In this document: one piece after another, positions 33,908-42,284 of the stretch
Layout: each line of letters begins with the position of its first letter
Numbering within the stretch: the first letter of the stretch is position 1
NCBI RefSeq assembly: GCF_013284245.2
Contig: NZ_CP085876.1
Span: forward strand, 5,776,001-5,840,000
Reading direction: 5' to 3'
Length of the DNA stretch: 64,000 nt
DNA from: Brevibacillus sp. DP1.3A
GTDB taxonomy: Bacteria; Bacillota; Bacilli; Brevibacillales; Brevibacillaceae
The notes under the pieces: model-generated
Seen by the model: the letters and a program-made list of their open reading frames with translations, nothing else
Database searches by the model: none
Told to the model about the DNA's origin: nothing
Program-made: the position numbers and the translations under genes

Positions 33908-34723
33908 CTACGCTTGCTCCATGATTTGCATAACCATTTGTTCGAGTGAAGCAGTGGGCTTGCCGATGATTCTCTCCAAATCCGTCGTCGTGCTGCTCGC
34001 ATCAATTTGCATCAAGAAGCGATACAGCCAACTTTCTGCAACAGGGTCCTCCCGATGCCTGATAGATTTGCCTGTCTGTACCGTCAACACTTCAGCCAGC
34101 TTTGCGAAATTCCAAGCTCGGGAAGCCGTAAGCTCGTAAGTCTGATTTTCGTGCCCCTCTGTGCTGATTACCGTGGCAGCAGCCAATGAAAGATCCTCGC
34201 GTGTCACTGTGTGAAAGCTCCACTTGCCAGGGTATGTAATAAGCTCTCCTGTTTCGATTGCCTGCTGAATACCAAATGCCGCAATCACATCACTGTAAAG
34301 TCCATTCCGCAGAAACGTATACGGTATCCCTGTCGTGCGAATGGCGTGTTCCGTTGCCAAATGGAGATGCGTGAGCGAGATATTTGCCTTTTCCAAAAAG
34401 GCAAAGCTGGTATACACCATGTGAGTGATATTAGCTTTTTTCGCCGCTTCTATGACATGACTATGCTGTCGTACACGAACGGTATCATCAGTGTGCGGGC
34501 TGGAAATAAACAAAAGCTTCGTGCCTTCCGAAAAAGAGCGTTCCAGAGACAGAGGGTCATCATAATCCGCCTGTCTTACCTCGATTCCCAACTCTCTTAG
34601 CCGTGTGGCTTTGTCCGGTTGGCGTACACAGGCAATGAGGCGTTCTCTTTCCACCCTTTTCAAAAGCTGTTCGATAATCAAGCTCCCTAGCTTGCCCGTT
34701 GCTCCTGTGATGAGAATGGACAT
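33908..34723 (-). CDS. NmrA/QOR2-like NAD(P)-binding protein
   Basis: 271 residues of the NmrA-like atypical SDR family. The nucleotide-binding motif ITGATGKLGSLIIEQLL is at the N-terminus, and FLRNGLYSDV resembles QorB/QOR2 quinone reductases. It lacks the classical YxxxK. The frame extends ten codons upstream, but AAGGGGG seven bases before the ATG at 34723 sets the start. It follows a MarR regulator by 33 bases on the same strand, so it is probably a redox or quinone detoxification enzyme under MarR control. Confidence 0.87.
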   Translation of the reverse strand: MSILITGATGKLGSLIIEQLLKRVERERLIACVRQPDKATRLRELGIEVRQADYDDPLSLERSFSEGTKLLFISSPHTDDTVRVRQHSHVIEAAKKANITHMVYTSFAFLEKANISLTHLHLATEHAIRTTGIPYTFLRNGLYSDVIAAFGIQQAIETGELITYPGKWSFHTVTREDLSLAAATVISTEGHENQTYELTASRAWNFAKLAEVLTVQTGKSIRHREDPVAESWLYRFLMQIDASSTTTDLERIIGKPTASLEQMVMQIMEQA

Positions 34724-34756
34724 GCTTTTGCCCCCTTTTCCCCTACAGCTCAAAGT

Positions 34757-35212
34757 TCATCTCACACTTTGCCTTATTTTCTCTAATAAAAAAATCAGTT
34801 GATGCAGCTCCTGCTCCTCCAGTCCTTTTAGCCCCTCTGCAATTACCTGGCGATTCCCAGGAAGGTGCACGAAAAGAAGCTGTTTCCCTGCTTCCGTCAG
34901 TGAGATTACGGATTTTCTGCCGTCTTTGGGATGGGGAGCCCGGTGTATCAGACCGTCTGTTTCCAGTGGTGCAAGCAAAAGACTAATGTTGGCCTTCGTC
35001 ACTCCAATGCACTCTGCCAAGCGTGAAGGCAGGATACTGTCACCATGCTTCGCGATCTCTACCAATAGACGGATTCTTGCACCGTTCATGCCTTTTGCAT
35101 GCCAATATTTTTCTGAGAGCCCCACCAAATCTGCGGTGGCGTCTACCAAGGAAAAGAATGCTTTTGTCTGTAAAGGGGGCTGGTTTACATACGTTTCGAG
35201 ATGATTTGCCAT
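34757..35212 (-). CDS. MarR-family transcriptional regulator
   Basis: 151 residues with a MarR winged HTH: LPSRLAECIGVTKANISLLLAPLETDGLI and HPKDGRKSVISLTEAGKQLL. The frame could start at 35281, but AAGGGTGG six bases before the ATG at 35212 fixes the start. It precedes the NmrA-like gene in a two-gene operon. A GTTAAG-TG-CTTAAC palindrome at 35232-35245, just upstream, is the likely autoregulatory operator. No redox-sensing cysteine motif stands out. Confidence 0.9.
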   Translation of the reverse strand: MANHLETYVNQPPLQTKAFFSLVDATADLVGLSEKYWHAKGMNGARIRLLVEIAKHGDSILPSRLAECIGVTKANISLLLAPLETDGLIHRAPHPKDGRKSVISLTEAGKQLLFVHLPGNRQVIAEGLKGLEEQELHQLIFLLEKIRQSVR

Positions 35213-35231
35213 GCTCTTCCACCCTTGTTTA

Positions 35232-35245
35232 GTTAAGTGCTTAAC
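35232..35245. promoter_or_regulatory. Candidate MarR operator
   Basis: Inverted repeat GTTAAG-TG-CTTAAC, 20 bases upstream of the marR start. Size and symmetry fit MarR-family sites. Confidence 0.6.
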
Positions 35246-35308
35246 AACTCGAAATGTAATCCATCTGTATTTTTTTGTCAATGGGCACAGCGTCTGAAAT
35301 AGAAATAA

Positions 35309-35349
35309 AAAGAACTGATGGTTATATACACCTTATCCATCAGTTCTTT
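35309..35349 (-). terminator. Terminator of the four-repeat secreted protein gene
   Basis: Perfect 13-bp stem AAAGAACTGATGG/CCATCAGTTCTTT with TTTTTATTT following on the minus strand. Confidence 0.9.
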
Positions 35350-35406
35350 CTCTACGAAAAAATTATTCCATTATGAAGTTGAGTTCAAAGATCTAGGTTT
35401 TGAATA

Positions 35407-35970
35407 CTAGCGATTCAAGTTTTTAATGTACTTACCATTAGCCACTTGTCCCTCGTAAATCCATCCTGGTGGAACAGGTGAATATTTGCTTACTAATAAT
35501 CTGGTTCCATAAGGAGCTCCATTTACATTCATGATCGTTTTGCTATCATAATTTTCACGCGTTACAACCCATCCAGTTGGAATGGGAGAGAACTTGGTCA
35601 CATTGAACTCCGTACGATAAGATGCTCCTGTTGTATATTTTATCACCCTACCAGCCAATTCATCTCTTAAAACTACCCACCCTTGTGGAACGGGAGAATA
35701 TTTGCTAACTCTTAATTCCGTACCATAGGGAGCACCTGCTGTATTTTTAATTAGCTTTGAACCTAAGTCTTCACGAATGACGACCCACCCCGGTGGAACA
35801 GGAGAAGATTTTTTAATCCATTCCTCATCTGAACTCCATTTGGCAGCAGCTAATGATTGCTCTTCCTGCCCACTAACCATAGACGGTGTGTTTGTGGCTT
35901 GAATCGGAGACGTTAGCACTGCAGAAAATACGGCTACACTTAATGCTGAAAAAACCATTTTCTTGAACAT
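35407..35970 (-). CDS. Secreted protein with four SPVPxGW repeats
   Basis: 187 residues. A signal peptide is visible (MFKKMVFSALSVAVFSAVLTSPIQA). The mature part is four tandem repeats of about 36-39 residues, each starting with SPVPPGWVVIRE or a variant (SPVPQGWVVLRD, SPIPTGWVVTRE) and ending APYGT.L.VSK. No known domain is recognised. The frame extends to 36000, but GAGAGGTGGGAA before the ATG at 35970 is the better start. Composition is more AT-rich than the neighbours. A strong terminator follows. Likely an extracellular or wall protein of unknown function. Confidence 0.8.
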   Translation of the reverse strand: MFKKMVFSALSVAVFSAVLTSPIQATNTPSMVSGQEEQSLAAAKWSSDEEWIKKSSPVPPGWVVIREDLGSKLIKNTAGAPYGTELRVSKYSPVPQGWVVLRDELAGRVIKYTTGASYRTEFNVTKFSPIPTGWVVTRENYDSKTIMNVNGAPYGTRLLVSKYSPVPPGWIYEGQVANGKYIKNLNR

Positions 35971-36149
35971 AGTGATTCCCACCTCTCCTATCATTAACAT
36001 CTACCAAAATATACCATATCTTTCAAAACGAGTAAAACTTTGAGAAAAATCAATTAATTTTATACCACTATTCCTATCTTTCAATGACCTAAGTAAATAT
36101 TTTTTATCGAGAAACTAAAAAAATTCCTTTGCTATCGAAAACGCAAGCA

Positions 36150-36164
36150 AATATTCTGAATATA
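36150..36164. promoter_or_regulatory. Candidate CodY box
   Basis: AATATTCTGAATATA matches the CodY consensus AATTTTCWGAAAATT at 12 of 15 positions and has the perfect core ATATTC-T-GAATAT, 29 bases before the oligopeptide-binding protein start. Opp and dpp genes are known CodY targets in Bacillus. Confidence 0.45.
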
Positions 36165-36193
36165 CGTTTCTATCATTTTTAAGGGGGGTATTT

Positions 36194-37825
36194 ATGAAAA
36201 AGGGACTGGCAATTGCAACCTGTCTTACCTTGCTTTTCGGGGTACTAGCGGGGTGCTCGAACTCTTCCGCACCTGCTCAACCCACTGGCTCTACTACACC
36301 TACAGAAGCGACAAAAACAGAGCCGATGGTGTTAAAATGGAGCATCAACAGCGAGCCGCCTTCGATGGACCCTGGGATCGCCGTCGACGCGGATTCGTTT
36401 GACATGATTTACGCTGCCTTTGAAGGTTTGACCAGCTATGACCTGAATGGTCAACTCGTCAATGCTACGGCTGAGAGCTTCACCAACTCGCCGGATTACA
36501 TGAACTACACCTTCAAAATTCGCAAGGACGCCAAATGGAGTAACGGAGACCCTGTCACCGCCCATGATTTCGTCTATGCGATCAAGCGCAACCTCGATCC
36601 GAAAACAGCGTCCGAGTACGCCTATCAGCTTTACTACATTAAAGGAGGAGAGGAGTACAATACGGGGAAAGGCAAAGCAGAGGATGTAGGCGTCAAGGCT
36701 GTAGACGACTACACCGTCGAATTCAACCTGAAGTCACCGACTCCGTTTTTCCGTGAGCTAACCTTCTTCCCGACCCTCTTCCCGTTGCATCAAAAAACGC
36801 TGGAAGGAAACCCAAAATGGGCGGATGAAGCGAAAACAATCGTGGGAAATGGTCCATTCATCATGGACAAGTGGGAGCACAAAAGCAGAATCGTCTTTAC
36901 GAAAAACCCGAACTACTGGGATAAAGACAACGTCAAGCTCGAGCGGATTGAAATCGCTATGATCGAGGACAACAATACAGCGTTCTCGATGTTTGAAAAT
37001 GGCGATATCGACTGGGGCGGCTATCCTGCCTCAACACTTCCGACTGACGCAATCCCTACACTTAAAGATGCGGGCAAGCTGATGGTCGCGGATAATCCGG
37101 GCACACAATCCGTTGTTTTTAATACAAACAAACCACCATTCAACAACAAAAAAATTCGCCAAGCCTTCGCTTATGCCATCAACCGTCAGGAAATCATCGA
37201 TAATATTTTGCAGACGGGTGTTCCAGCCGCCTACGGTTGGGTACCGACTTCCATGGGATTAAAACCAGACGGCTACTTTAAAGAAGACCAGGCAAAAGCC
37301 AAAGCATTGCTGGAAGAAGGTATGAAGGAGCTCGGACTCTCGACCTTCCCGACTATTACCTATACCTTTGACTCGAATGATACCAACAAAAAACTGGCCG
37401 AAGCCCTGCAAGATCAGTGGAAAAAAGCACTCGGCGTCGACGTGAAGCTGTACACGGCAGAGCTGAAGGTGTACCGCGACATGAGATCCCAAGCGAACTT
37501 TGACATGATCCGCTTCCAATGGGGTGCAGACTTCAACGACCCGATCAACTTCCTGGAGATGTTCCGCGACAAAACGGGCGGAAACAACCACCCAGATTGG
37601 GAAAATGCCAAGTTCAAAGAGCTGATCGACAAGAGCTACAACGAGCCTGACCTCGACAAGCGCAAGCAAATTTTGCTGGACGCAGAAACGATTTTGATGG
37701 ACGAAATGCCGCTCGCTCCGATCAACTTCCGGGGAAGCCCGTATGTGAAGAACGACAAAGTGAAAGATTTCATCATCTTCCCGCTCGGTGGGGCGTACTT
37801 CAAGTACACATCCGTCAATAAATAA
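36194..37825 (+). CDS. Oligopeptide ABC transporter substrate-binding lipoprotein, OppA-like
   Basis: 543 residues with a lipobox (FGVLAGCSNS), an SBP_bac_5 domain (about 45-530) and the family motif near the N-terminus (WSINSEPPSMDPGIAVD, SFTNSPDYMNYTFKIRKDAKWSNGDPVTAHDFVYAIKR in part). It should bind oligopeptides outside the membrane. AAGGGGGG precedes the ATG. No permease or ATPase genes are adjacent, so it is an orphan binding protein that must use another Opp system. A CodY-like site lies just upstream. Confidence 0.93.
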   Translation: MKKGLAIATCLTLLFGVLAGCSNSSAPAQPTGSTTPTEATKTEPMVLKWSINSEPPSMDPGIAVDADSFDMIYAAFEGLTSYDLNGQLVNATAESFTNSPDYMNYTFKIRKDAKWSNGDPVTAHDFVYAIKRNLDPKTASEYAYQLYYIKGGEEYNTGKGKAEDVGVKAVDDYTVEFNLKSPTPFFRELTFFPTLFPLHQKTLEGNPKWADEAKTIVGNGPFIMDKWEHKSRIVFTKNPNYWDKDNVKLERIEIAMIEDNNTAFSMFENGDIDWGGYPASTLPTDAIPTLKDAGKLMVADNPGTQSVVFNTNKPPFNNKKIRQAFAYAINRQEIIDNILQTGVPAAYGWVPTSMGLKPDGYFKEDQAKAKALLEEGMKELGLSTFPTITYTFDSNDTNKKLAEALQDQWKKALGVDVKLYTAELKVYRDMRSQANFDMIRFQWGADFNDPINFLEMFRDKTGGNNHPDWENAKFKELIDKSYNEPDLDKRKQILLDAETILMDEMPLAPINFRGSPYVKNDKVKDFIIFPLGGAYFKYTSVNK

Positions 37826-37843
37826 GAACGACGCAACATGAAC

Positions 37844-37883
37844 AACAGGCTGTACCAGTCCTTCGCAGACGGTACAGCCTGTT
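37844..37883. terminator. Hairpin between convergent genes
   Basis: Perfect 13-bp stem AACAGGCTGTACC/GGTACAGCCTGTT between oppA-like and the convergent hydrolase. It lacks a good U-tract on either side, so termination is only probable. Confidence 0.55.
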
Positions 37884-37906
37884 GCTCTGTTTCGGTACAC
37901 ATTTTC

Positions 37907-39019
37907 TTACAAAAACTTTTTCATTTCATCAAATGCCAGATGACGAGCCCCAGCCTGACAATGCTGCTCGCCGCCCGTTTCCCTGGTAAAGACTTTCGTT
38001 GTAATCGACGCTGCATTGCACAGTTCCCGCTGAATTTGCGGCAGACGGCTGATGGGAACGTACTGATCCTCCTCCCCTGCCAGGAGCAATACATCCTGGT
38101 TGATCAATGCACCAATCGCTTCCATCGTATGCTTCTCAAAGTTTTTCAAGAGGCCAAATGGCGTTGTCTCCCCTGTGTTTTCCATGCCTTTTGTGATTTT
38201 CCACTTCACGTCAATACTTGCCTCCATCATTTTTTCAAACATCGCATTGACCTGCTCGGCTTCATCCGTAGCCAACAGGGCAGTCAGCTTCTTCCACAGT
38301 TCATCCGGCATCCGTATTTTCAGCGCATCGAGGCCGCAATAGAAAATATTGAAGGCAATCACTTTATCGATCCGTTTTTCAAAAGCGGCCGCTCTCATCG
38401 CCAAATATCCGCCCCATGAGCCTCCCAGCACACTGACTCTCTTTAACTGAAAGTAGTCAATGACTGCCGCAATCGGCTTCTCCCAGCTATGAATGAATTT
38501 CAGCCCATTTTTTAGTGCGGTTCCTTGTCCAGGACCATCAAACACAATAATATGGTAACCAATCCCTCTCAAAAATCTCATCATCTTCACGAGTTCTTCC
38601 ATGTAGGAATCATAGCCCCCGAATACTAGCAAGGTTTTGGTGGCACCAGGCGTGAACAATCTGATCGCTGGCAAATAAGAATTTTCATAAGGAATTTGAA
38701 AGGATTCATAGTCAAAATCATGGAATCCCTTATAAAACGTCTCGCGGTATTTCTGGTACATTATCTCTTTGTTCGGATCTGATGGCAGCAAATAAAATTC
38801 CGCTGCTTGATAATAGGCGGAAGCCAGATCGTAATCCTGCTTATCTTCCCGCATGACAGCATGTTCTCTCCAGGCCTCATACCAGCTTTCTGCATCTGTC
38901 AATCTTGGAACGATCATTTTCAAATCGCTGCTGGCCCGTTCATCTTCTTCATAGTAGTCATGGATAAAACGATTGATTTGCAGGTTGAACTGTTCGTTGT
39001 CCACGTACATTTTAAACAT
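37907..39019 (-). CDS. Alpha/beta hydrolase, FrsA / pseudooxynicotine-hydrolase-like
   Basis: 370 residues. A helical N-terminal lid region (about 1-120) precedes an alpha/beta hydrolase core with nucleophile in VLGGSWGGYLAM, acid Asp in LAGEEDQYVPIS and His in GGEQHCQAG. This architecture is that of 2,6-dihydroxypseudooxynicotine hydrolase and FrsA-like proteins, often annotated as dipeptidyl aminopeptidase. No signal peptide. It is divergent from a TetR regulator, and the intergenic region has palindromes typical of a TetR operator. Substrate unknown. Confidence 0.85.
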   Translation of the reverse strand: MFKMYVDNEQFNLQINRFIHDYYEEDERASSDLKMIVPRLTDAESWYEAWREHAVMREDKQDYDLASAYYQAAEFYLLPSDPNKEIMYQKYRETFYKGFHDFDYESFQIPYENSYLPAIRLFTPGATKTLLVFGGYDSYMEELVKMMRFLRGIGYHIIVFDGPGQGTALKNGLKFIHSWEKPIAAVIDYFQLKRVSVLGGSWGGYLAMRAAAFEKRIDKVIAFNIFYCGLDALKIRMPDELWKKLTALLATDEAEQVNAMFEKMMEASIDVKWKITKGMENTGETTPFGLLKNFEKHTMEAIGALINQDVLLLAGEEDQYVPISRLPQIQRELCNAASITTKVFTRETGGEQHCQAGARHLAFDEMKKFL

Positions 39020-39071
39020 GGTATCCCTCCTCTGATCGGTTACAAGCCCATCGTATCGGGATTACCTTGAA

Positions 39072-39133
39072 CGAACCATAAGCAAAAACACTTCATTCGT
39101 ACGAAATCGGACGATATGCACGCTGATGGTTCG
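39072..39133. promoter_or_regulatory. Nested palindromes in hydrolase/tetR divergent region
   Basis: CGAACCAT (39072-39079) and ATGGTTCG (39126-39133) form an 8-bp inverted repeat around a second palindrome, TTCGTACGAA (39096-39105). These are candidate operators for the adjacent TetR protein. Confidence 0.55.
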
Positions 39134-39163
39134 AAAAGCGACTTTTGAAAGGAGATTGACTGG

Positions 39164-39751
39164 ATGAATGAAGATGTTCGCGTCTATAAGACCAAAAAAA
39201 GCATTGCAAGCGCGCTCGTCAGTCTGCTGAAGGAAAAAGATTTCAGTCAAATTACGATCAAGGATATTTGTACCCGCTCACTCACCAGCAAGTCCACTTT
39301 TTACAGCCACTATACGGATAAGTACGACCTGCTGGAAAAAATGGTCAAGTATCAGGCCGACTTTTTTCAAAAAGAAATGGCGCGTCGCTTCGTGTCCATC
39401 CAACATGGCAACGTGGCAAAAGTTATTGAAATGATCATCGATCTGACCGCGGCGAATAAAACGGAAGTTGCCACGCTGCTAAACGTGCATGTTCCCTCCG
39501 CTGATTTGAGCAAAGAGGTTGAGCTCATCTTATACAACGCCTGCTATTCTTACTTGGACAAGGCACTGTCTTCACCAACTGTCTCGGTTGACTATCTGGC
39601 CAAGCTCTACGTTGCAAATGCCATGGTGCTTTTAAACTGGACGCTGCAAAATGAAAAAGACATGGGCGCGATTCAATTGGCCAGCACCATGCAACAGTAC
39701 ATTTTTGAAAGGGTACAAAACGGTCATCCGAGAATCGGAACACATTCATGA
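39164..39751 (+). CDS. TetR/AcrR-family regulator
   Basis: 195 residues. The N-terminal TetR HTH is clear (IASALVSLLKEKDFSQITIKDI and STFYSHYTDKYDLLEKM). The C-terminal ligand domain resembles TetR_C members with an FQKEMARRF start. GAAAGGAG precedes the ATG. It is divergent from the alpha/beta hydrolase and probably represses it. No other target is evident. Confidence 0.9.
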   Translation: MNEDVRVYKTKKSIASALVSLLKEKDFSQITIKDICTRSLTSKSTFYSHYTDKYDLLEKMVKYQADFFQKEMARRFVSIQHGNVAKVIEMIIDLTAANKTEVATLLNVHVPSADLSKEVELILYNACYSYLDKALSSPTVSVDYLAKLYVANAMVLLNWTLQNEKDMGAIQLASTMQQYIFERVQNGHPRIGTHS

Positions 39752-39767
39752 GACATTTTGCATACAG

Positions 39768-39817
39768 AAAAACCCGGATGCAATCTGCCACAGAGGCAGT
39801 ACAACCGGGTTCCTTTT
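39768..39817. terminator. Terminator between tetR and tcyP
   Basis: AACCCGG (39771-39777) pairs with CCGGGTT (39805-39811), with inner CTGCC/GGCAG and a following T-run on the plus strand; A-run on the other side serves tcyP. Confidence 0.75.
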
Positions 39818-41206
39818 TTATACAGTCACAGACGATTGGTGCTCTGTGCCGTTGTATACTTTTGTATCCAGCTCTTTTGTCACTCGGCTCGTCAAGAGTC
39901 CGGACGTCATGCTTCCGCTTACGTTTAGCGCTGTGCGGCCCATGTCAATCAACGGCTCAACGGAGATGAGCAGACCGACAATGGCAATCGGCAAATTCAT
40001 CGTGGACAAGACGAGCAGTGCTGCAAAGGTCGCTCCGCCCCCTACACCTGCAACCCCGAAGGAGCTGAGTGCCACTACTGCGATCAGCGTCAGGATGAAC
40101 GATGGTGTCAGCGGATCAATTCCCGCGACTGGAGCCACCATGATGGCCAGCATGGCTGGATAAGTACCGGCGCAGCCGTTTTGTCCGATGGAGAGTCCAA
40201 AGGAGCCTGCGAAGTTGGCAATTCCCTCAGGAACCCCCATGCTTTGTTGCGTTTTTACATTCAGCGGCAAAGCACCCGCGCTCGTACGAGAAGTGAAGGC
40301 GAACGTCAGGACAGGGAATGCTTTTTTCACATAGGTGATTGGATTCAATCCTGCAAACGTCAACAGCAACAAATGGATGATAAACATGATGATCATCGCC
40401 ACATACGAAGCGACAACGAACTTGCCCAACTGCCAGATGGCATTGTAATCGCTGGTAGCTGCGACTCTGATCATGATTGCCAGTACACCATATGGCGTCA
40501 GGCGCAAGATCAATGTCACGACACGCATCGTGATCGTATGGAATGCGTCCACAATTTTCGCAAACAATTCAGCTTGCTCCGGATTTTTGCGTTTTATCCC
40601 TAAATACGCAACACCGATAATCGCAGAGAAAATCACGACGGCAATCGTAGAAGTCGCACGATCTCCAGTCAGATCGAGGAAAGGATTCGCAGGAAGCAGT
40701 TCCAAAATTTTGGCTGGCGTGCTCAAGTTCTCGATATCACCCAAGCGCTGCTCTACCTGTTCGATCCGAGCAGATTCCGCATCCCCCTGCTGGAATTGTG
40801 CCCCGTCGAGATTAAATGTCAAGGTAGTCGAAATCCCGATCGCTGCCGCGACAGCAGTCGTCCCTACCAAAAGTCCGATAATCAGCGTACTGATTTTCCC
40901 AATGTTATTGGTTAATTTCATTTTGGTGAAAGCCGATAAAATAGAGATGAATACCAGTGGCATTACGATCATTTGAAGCAGCTTCACATAGCCTTTCCCT
41001 ACAATGTTGTACCATTCGATGGTGGATTTGAGTACGTCCGATTTGGCTCCGTATACGTATTGCAAAATGAGTCCAAATAAAATCCCGAGTCCGAGACCGA
41101 CAAATACCCGCTTGGAAAAAGAAATATGCTTCTTTTGCATGGCGTACAATCCAGCAATGAATAAGAGCAACAAAACAATGTTTACGATGATCAATAACGT
41201 CGACAT
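39818..41206 (-). CDS. tcyP: L-cystine/cation symporter, TcyP-like
   Basis: 462 residues of the DAACS (dicarboxylate/amino acid:cation symporter) family. Membrane segments are spread over the whole length, with MIVMPLVFISILSAF, TFAFTSRTSAGALPLN (serine-rich hairpin) and GQNGCAGTYPAMLAIM. The length and inserted EQVEQRLGDIENLS region match B. subtilis TcyP (YhcL), a cystine importer. GGGAGGGG precedes the ATG. A sigma-A-like promoter lies upstream. In Bacillus, tcyP is under CymR control; a CymR site was not firmly seen. Confidence 0.88.
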   Translation of the reverse strand: MSTLLIIVNIVLLLLFIAGLYAMQKKHISFSKRVFVGLGLGILFGLILQYVYGAKSDVLKSTIEWYNIVGKGYVKLLQMIVMPLVFISILSAFTKMKLTNNIGKISTLIIGLLVGTTAVAAAIGISTTLTFNLDGAQFQQGDAESARIEQVEQRLGDIENLSTPAKILELLPANPFLDLTGDRATSTIAVVIFSAIIGVAYLGIKRKNPEQAELFAKIVDAFHTITMRVVTLILRLTPYGVLAIMIRVAATSDYNAIWQLGKFVVASYVAMIIMFIIHLLLLTFAGLNPITYVKKAFPVLTFAFTSRTSAGALPLNVKTQQSMGVPEGIANFAGSFGLSIGQNGCAGTYPAMLAIMVAPVAGIDPLTPSFILTLIAVVALSSFGVAGVGGGATFAALLVLSTMNLPIAIVGLLISVEPLIDMGRTALNVSGSMTSGLLTSRVTKELDTKVYNGTEHQSSVTV

Positions 41207-41263
41207 ATATTCCCCTCCCTTTCGTTCTATGTACCTCTCATTATTGTATTCGGTATAGATATA

Positions 41264-41293
41264 GTTATATTACCAACAATCCCTACTGGTCAA
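41264..41293 (-). promoter_or_regulatory. Sigma-A promoter of tcyP
   Basis: On the minus strand TTGACC (41293-41288), 18-base spacer, TATAAC (41269-41264), about 60 bases before the start. TTTGGAATAATAC upstream (near 41310-41325) vaguely resembles a CymR half-site. Confidence 0.5.
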
Positions 41294-41348
41294 GTATGAA
41301 TTGTTTTTGTATTATTCCAAACTGTCTTACAGAGGTACATAATATCCA

Positions 41349-41844
41349 GCTGTAGTGGTGGGGAGGAAACAGGAGAAAACGCTCAGCTTCTTGTCCCGCC
41401 CGCTGTGAGATTGACTGCCCGACTCCATGCAAAAAGCGAAACCGCGTCCAAAGTGGTCTCTTCCTCGAAGCTATTTCAGAGGTGGACGCTTAAGAACGTG
41501 TTTCGCTTTTTGCATTACGTCTCGGTCGGCGTCCCAAAGATCTTCGCTGTTTTCTCCTGTTTCCTCTGCGAGCTATCCGTTCTAAACGAGTTTTTTACGC
41601 TTTAAAAGATTGAAGAATGCACTCTCGTTGCGCTAGAGAAGAATATTTCCAGACGTAGCGAATTGTGAAGTCCTACCGAGCGGAGAAGGGATTAGCGGGA
41701 AATAGAAACGCAACCGTGCCCACGCGACGTAGCGGCTACCACTTTTGCGTTTCCCCGCTAAGCCCTTCGCAGCGGGCAGTCTATTCCCACAGTGGGACGG
41801 AGCACTGAAGCCTAGACTGGAAATATTCTTCTCCCCACCGCAGC
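41349..41844. repeat. Palindromic element family A, copy 2
   Basis: About 496 bp, same layout and orientation as 31976-32467. Ends are GCTGTAGTGGTGGGGAG and the complement of GCTGCGGTGGGGAG. Module 1 right arm is at 41546-41566. Module 2 arms are AGAAGAATATTTCCAG (41637-41652) and CTGGAAATATTCTTCT (41817-41832). Inner arms read GGATTAGCGGG/CCCGCTAAGCC where copy 1 has GGATTTGCGGG/CCCGCAAATCC: a paired T-A to A-T change. Loop segments diverge much more than stems. It fills the gap upstream of tcyP; no gene seen. Confidence 0.9.
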
Positions 41845-41862
41845 CACATATAAAGTGACCAA

Positions 41863-41902
41863 TGAAAAAACCAGGAACCGCCCATTTGGACGATTCCTGG
41901 TT
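41863..41902 (-). terminator. Terminator of small membrane protein gene
   Basis: AACCAGGAA (41869-41877) pairs with TTCCTGGTT (41894-41902), with a six-T run following on the minus strand. Confidence 0.85.
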
Positions 41903-41927
41903 AGTTTGTAATACGATATCGTTTCGC

Positions 41928-42176
41928 TTATTTCAGTTGCTTCACCACCAAACACCACAGCCAGGTGAGGACGACCGCACCAATGGCTCCGGCAATGACG
42001 TTGAAGCCGGCCCACATCCACAGCCAATCACCCAGTACCAAATCGCCCAGCCAGCTACCCAAAAGAGCAGCAATGAGCGAAGCCCACCAGCCTGATCCTG
42101 CCGCTTTTCCTGTACAGATCAAGCTCATTGCCCACCAAACGACCACACCGACGACAGCCCATACGAACCAGAACAT
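41928..42176 (-). CDS. Small membrane protein, GlsB/YeaQ/YmgE-like
   Basis: 82 residues, very rich in Trp and Gly, with three hydrophobic segments (FVWAVVGVVVWWAMSLI, WWASLIAALLGSWLGDLVL, GAIGAVVLTWLWCLVV). The spacing of Gly and the LLGSWLGDLVLG segment recall the transglycosylase-associated (GlsB/YeaQ/YmgE) stress-response family. GAGGGAG precedes the ATG. Single gene with its own terminator, next to family A copy 2. Function unknown. Confidence 0.65.
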   Translation of the reverse strand: MFWFVWAVVGVVVWWAMSLICTGKAAGSGWWASLIAALLGSWLGDLVLGDWLWMWAGFNVIAGAIGAVVLTWLWCLVVKQLK

Positions 42177-42284
42177 TCGTACACACTCCCTCTCTCATGA
42201 TGGTGACGCTTACATAAGGGCCAAAATAATGACTAATTATCTGTTACCATCATATTGAACAAAAGAGAAAGTGTGCATAGGCGT

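Noticed and set aside
36001..36193. Riboswitch or T-box before the oligopeptide-binding protein
   Set aside because: No T-box TGGNACC-like motif or recognisable aptamer; only an AT-rich region with a CodY-like palindrome.
39131..39149. GAAAAGCGACTTTTGAA resembles a family C end
   Set aside because: Only a short self-complementary match next to the tetR RBS; no element body.
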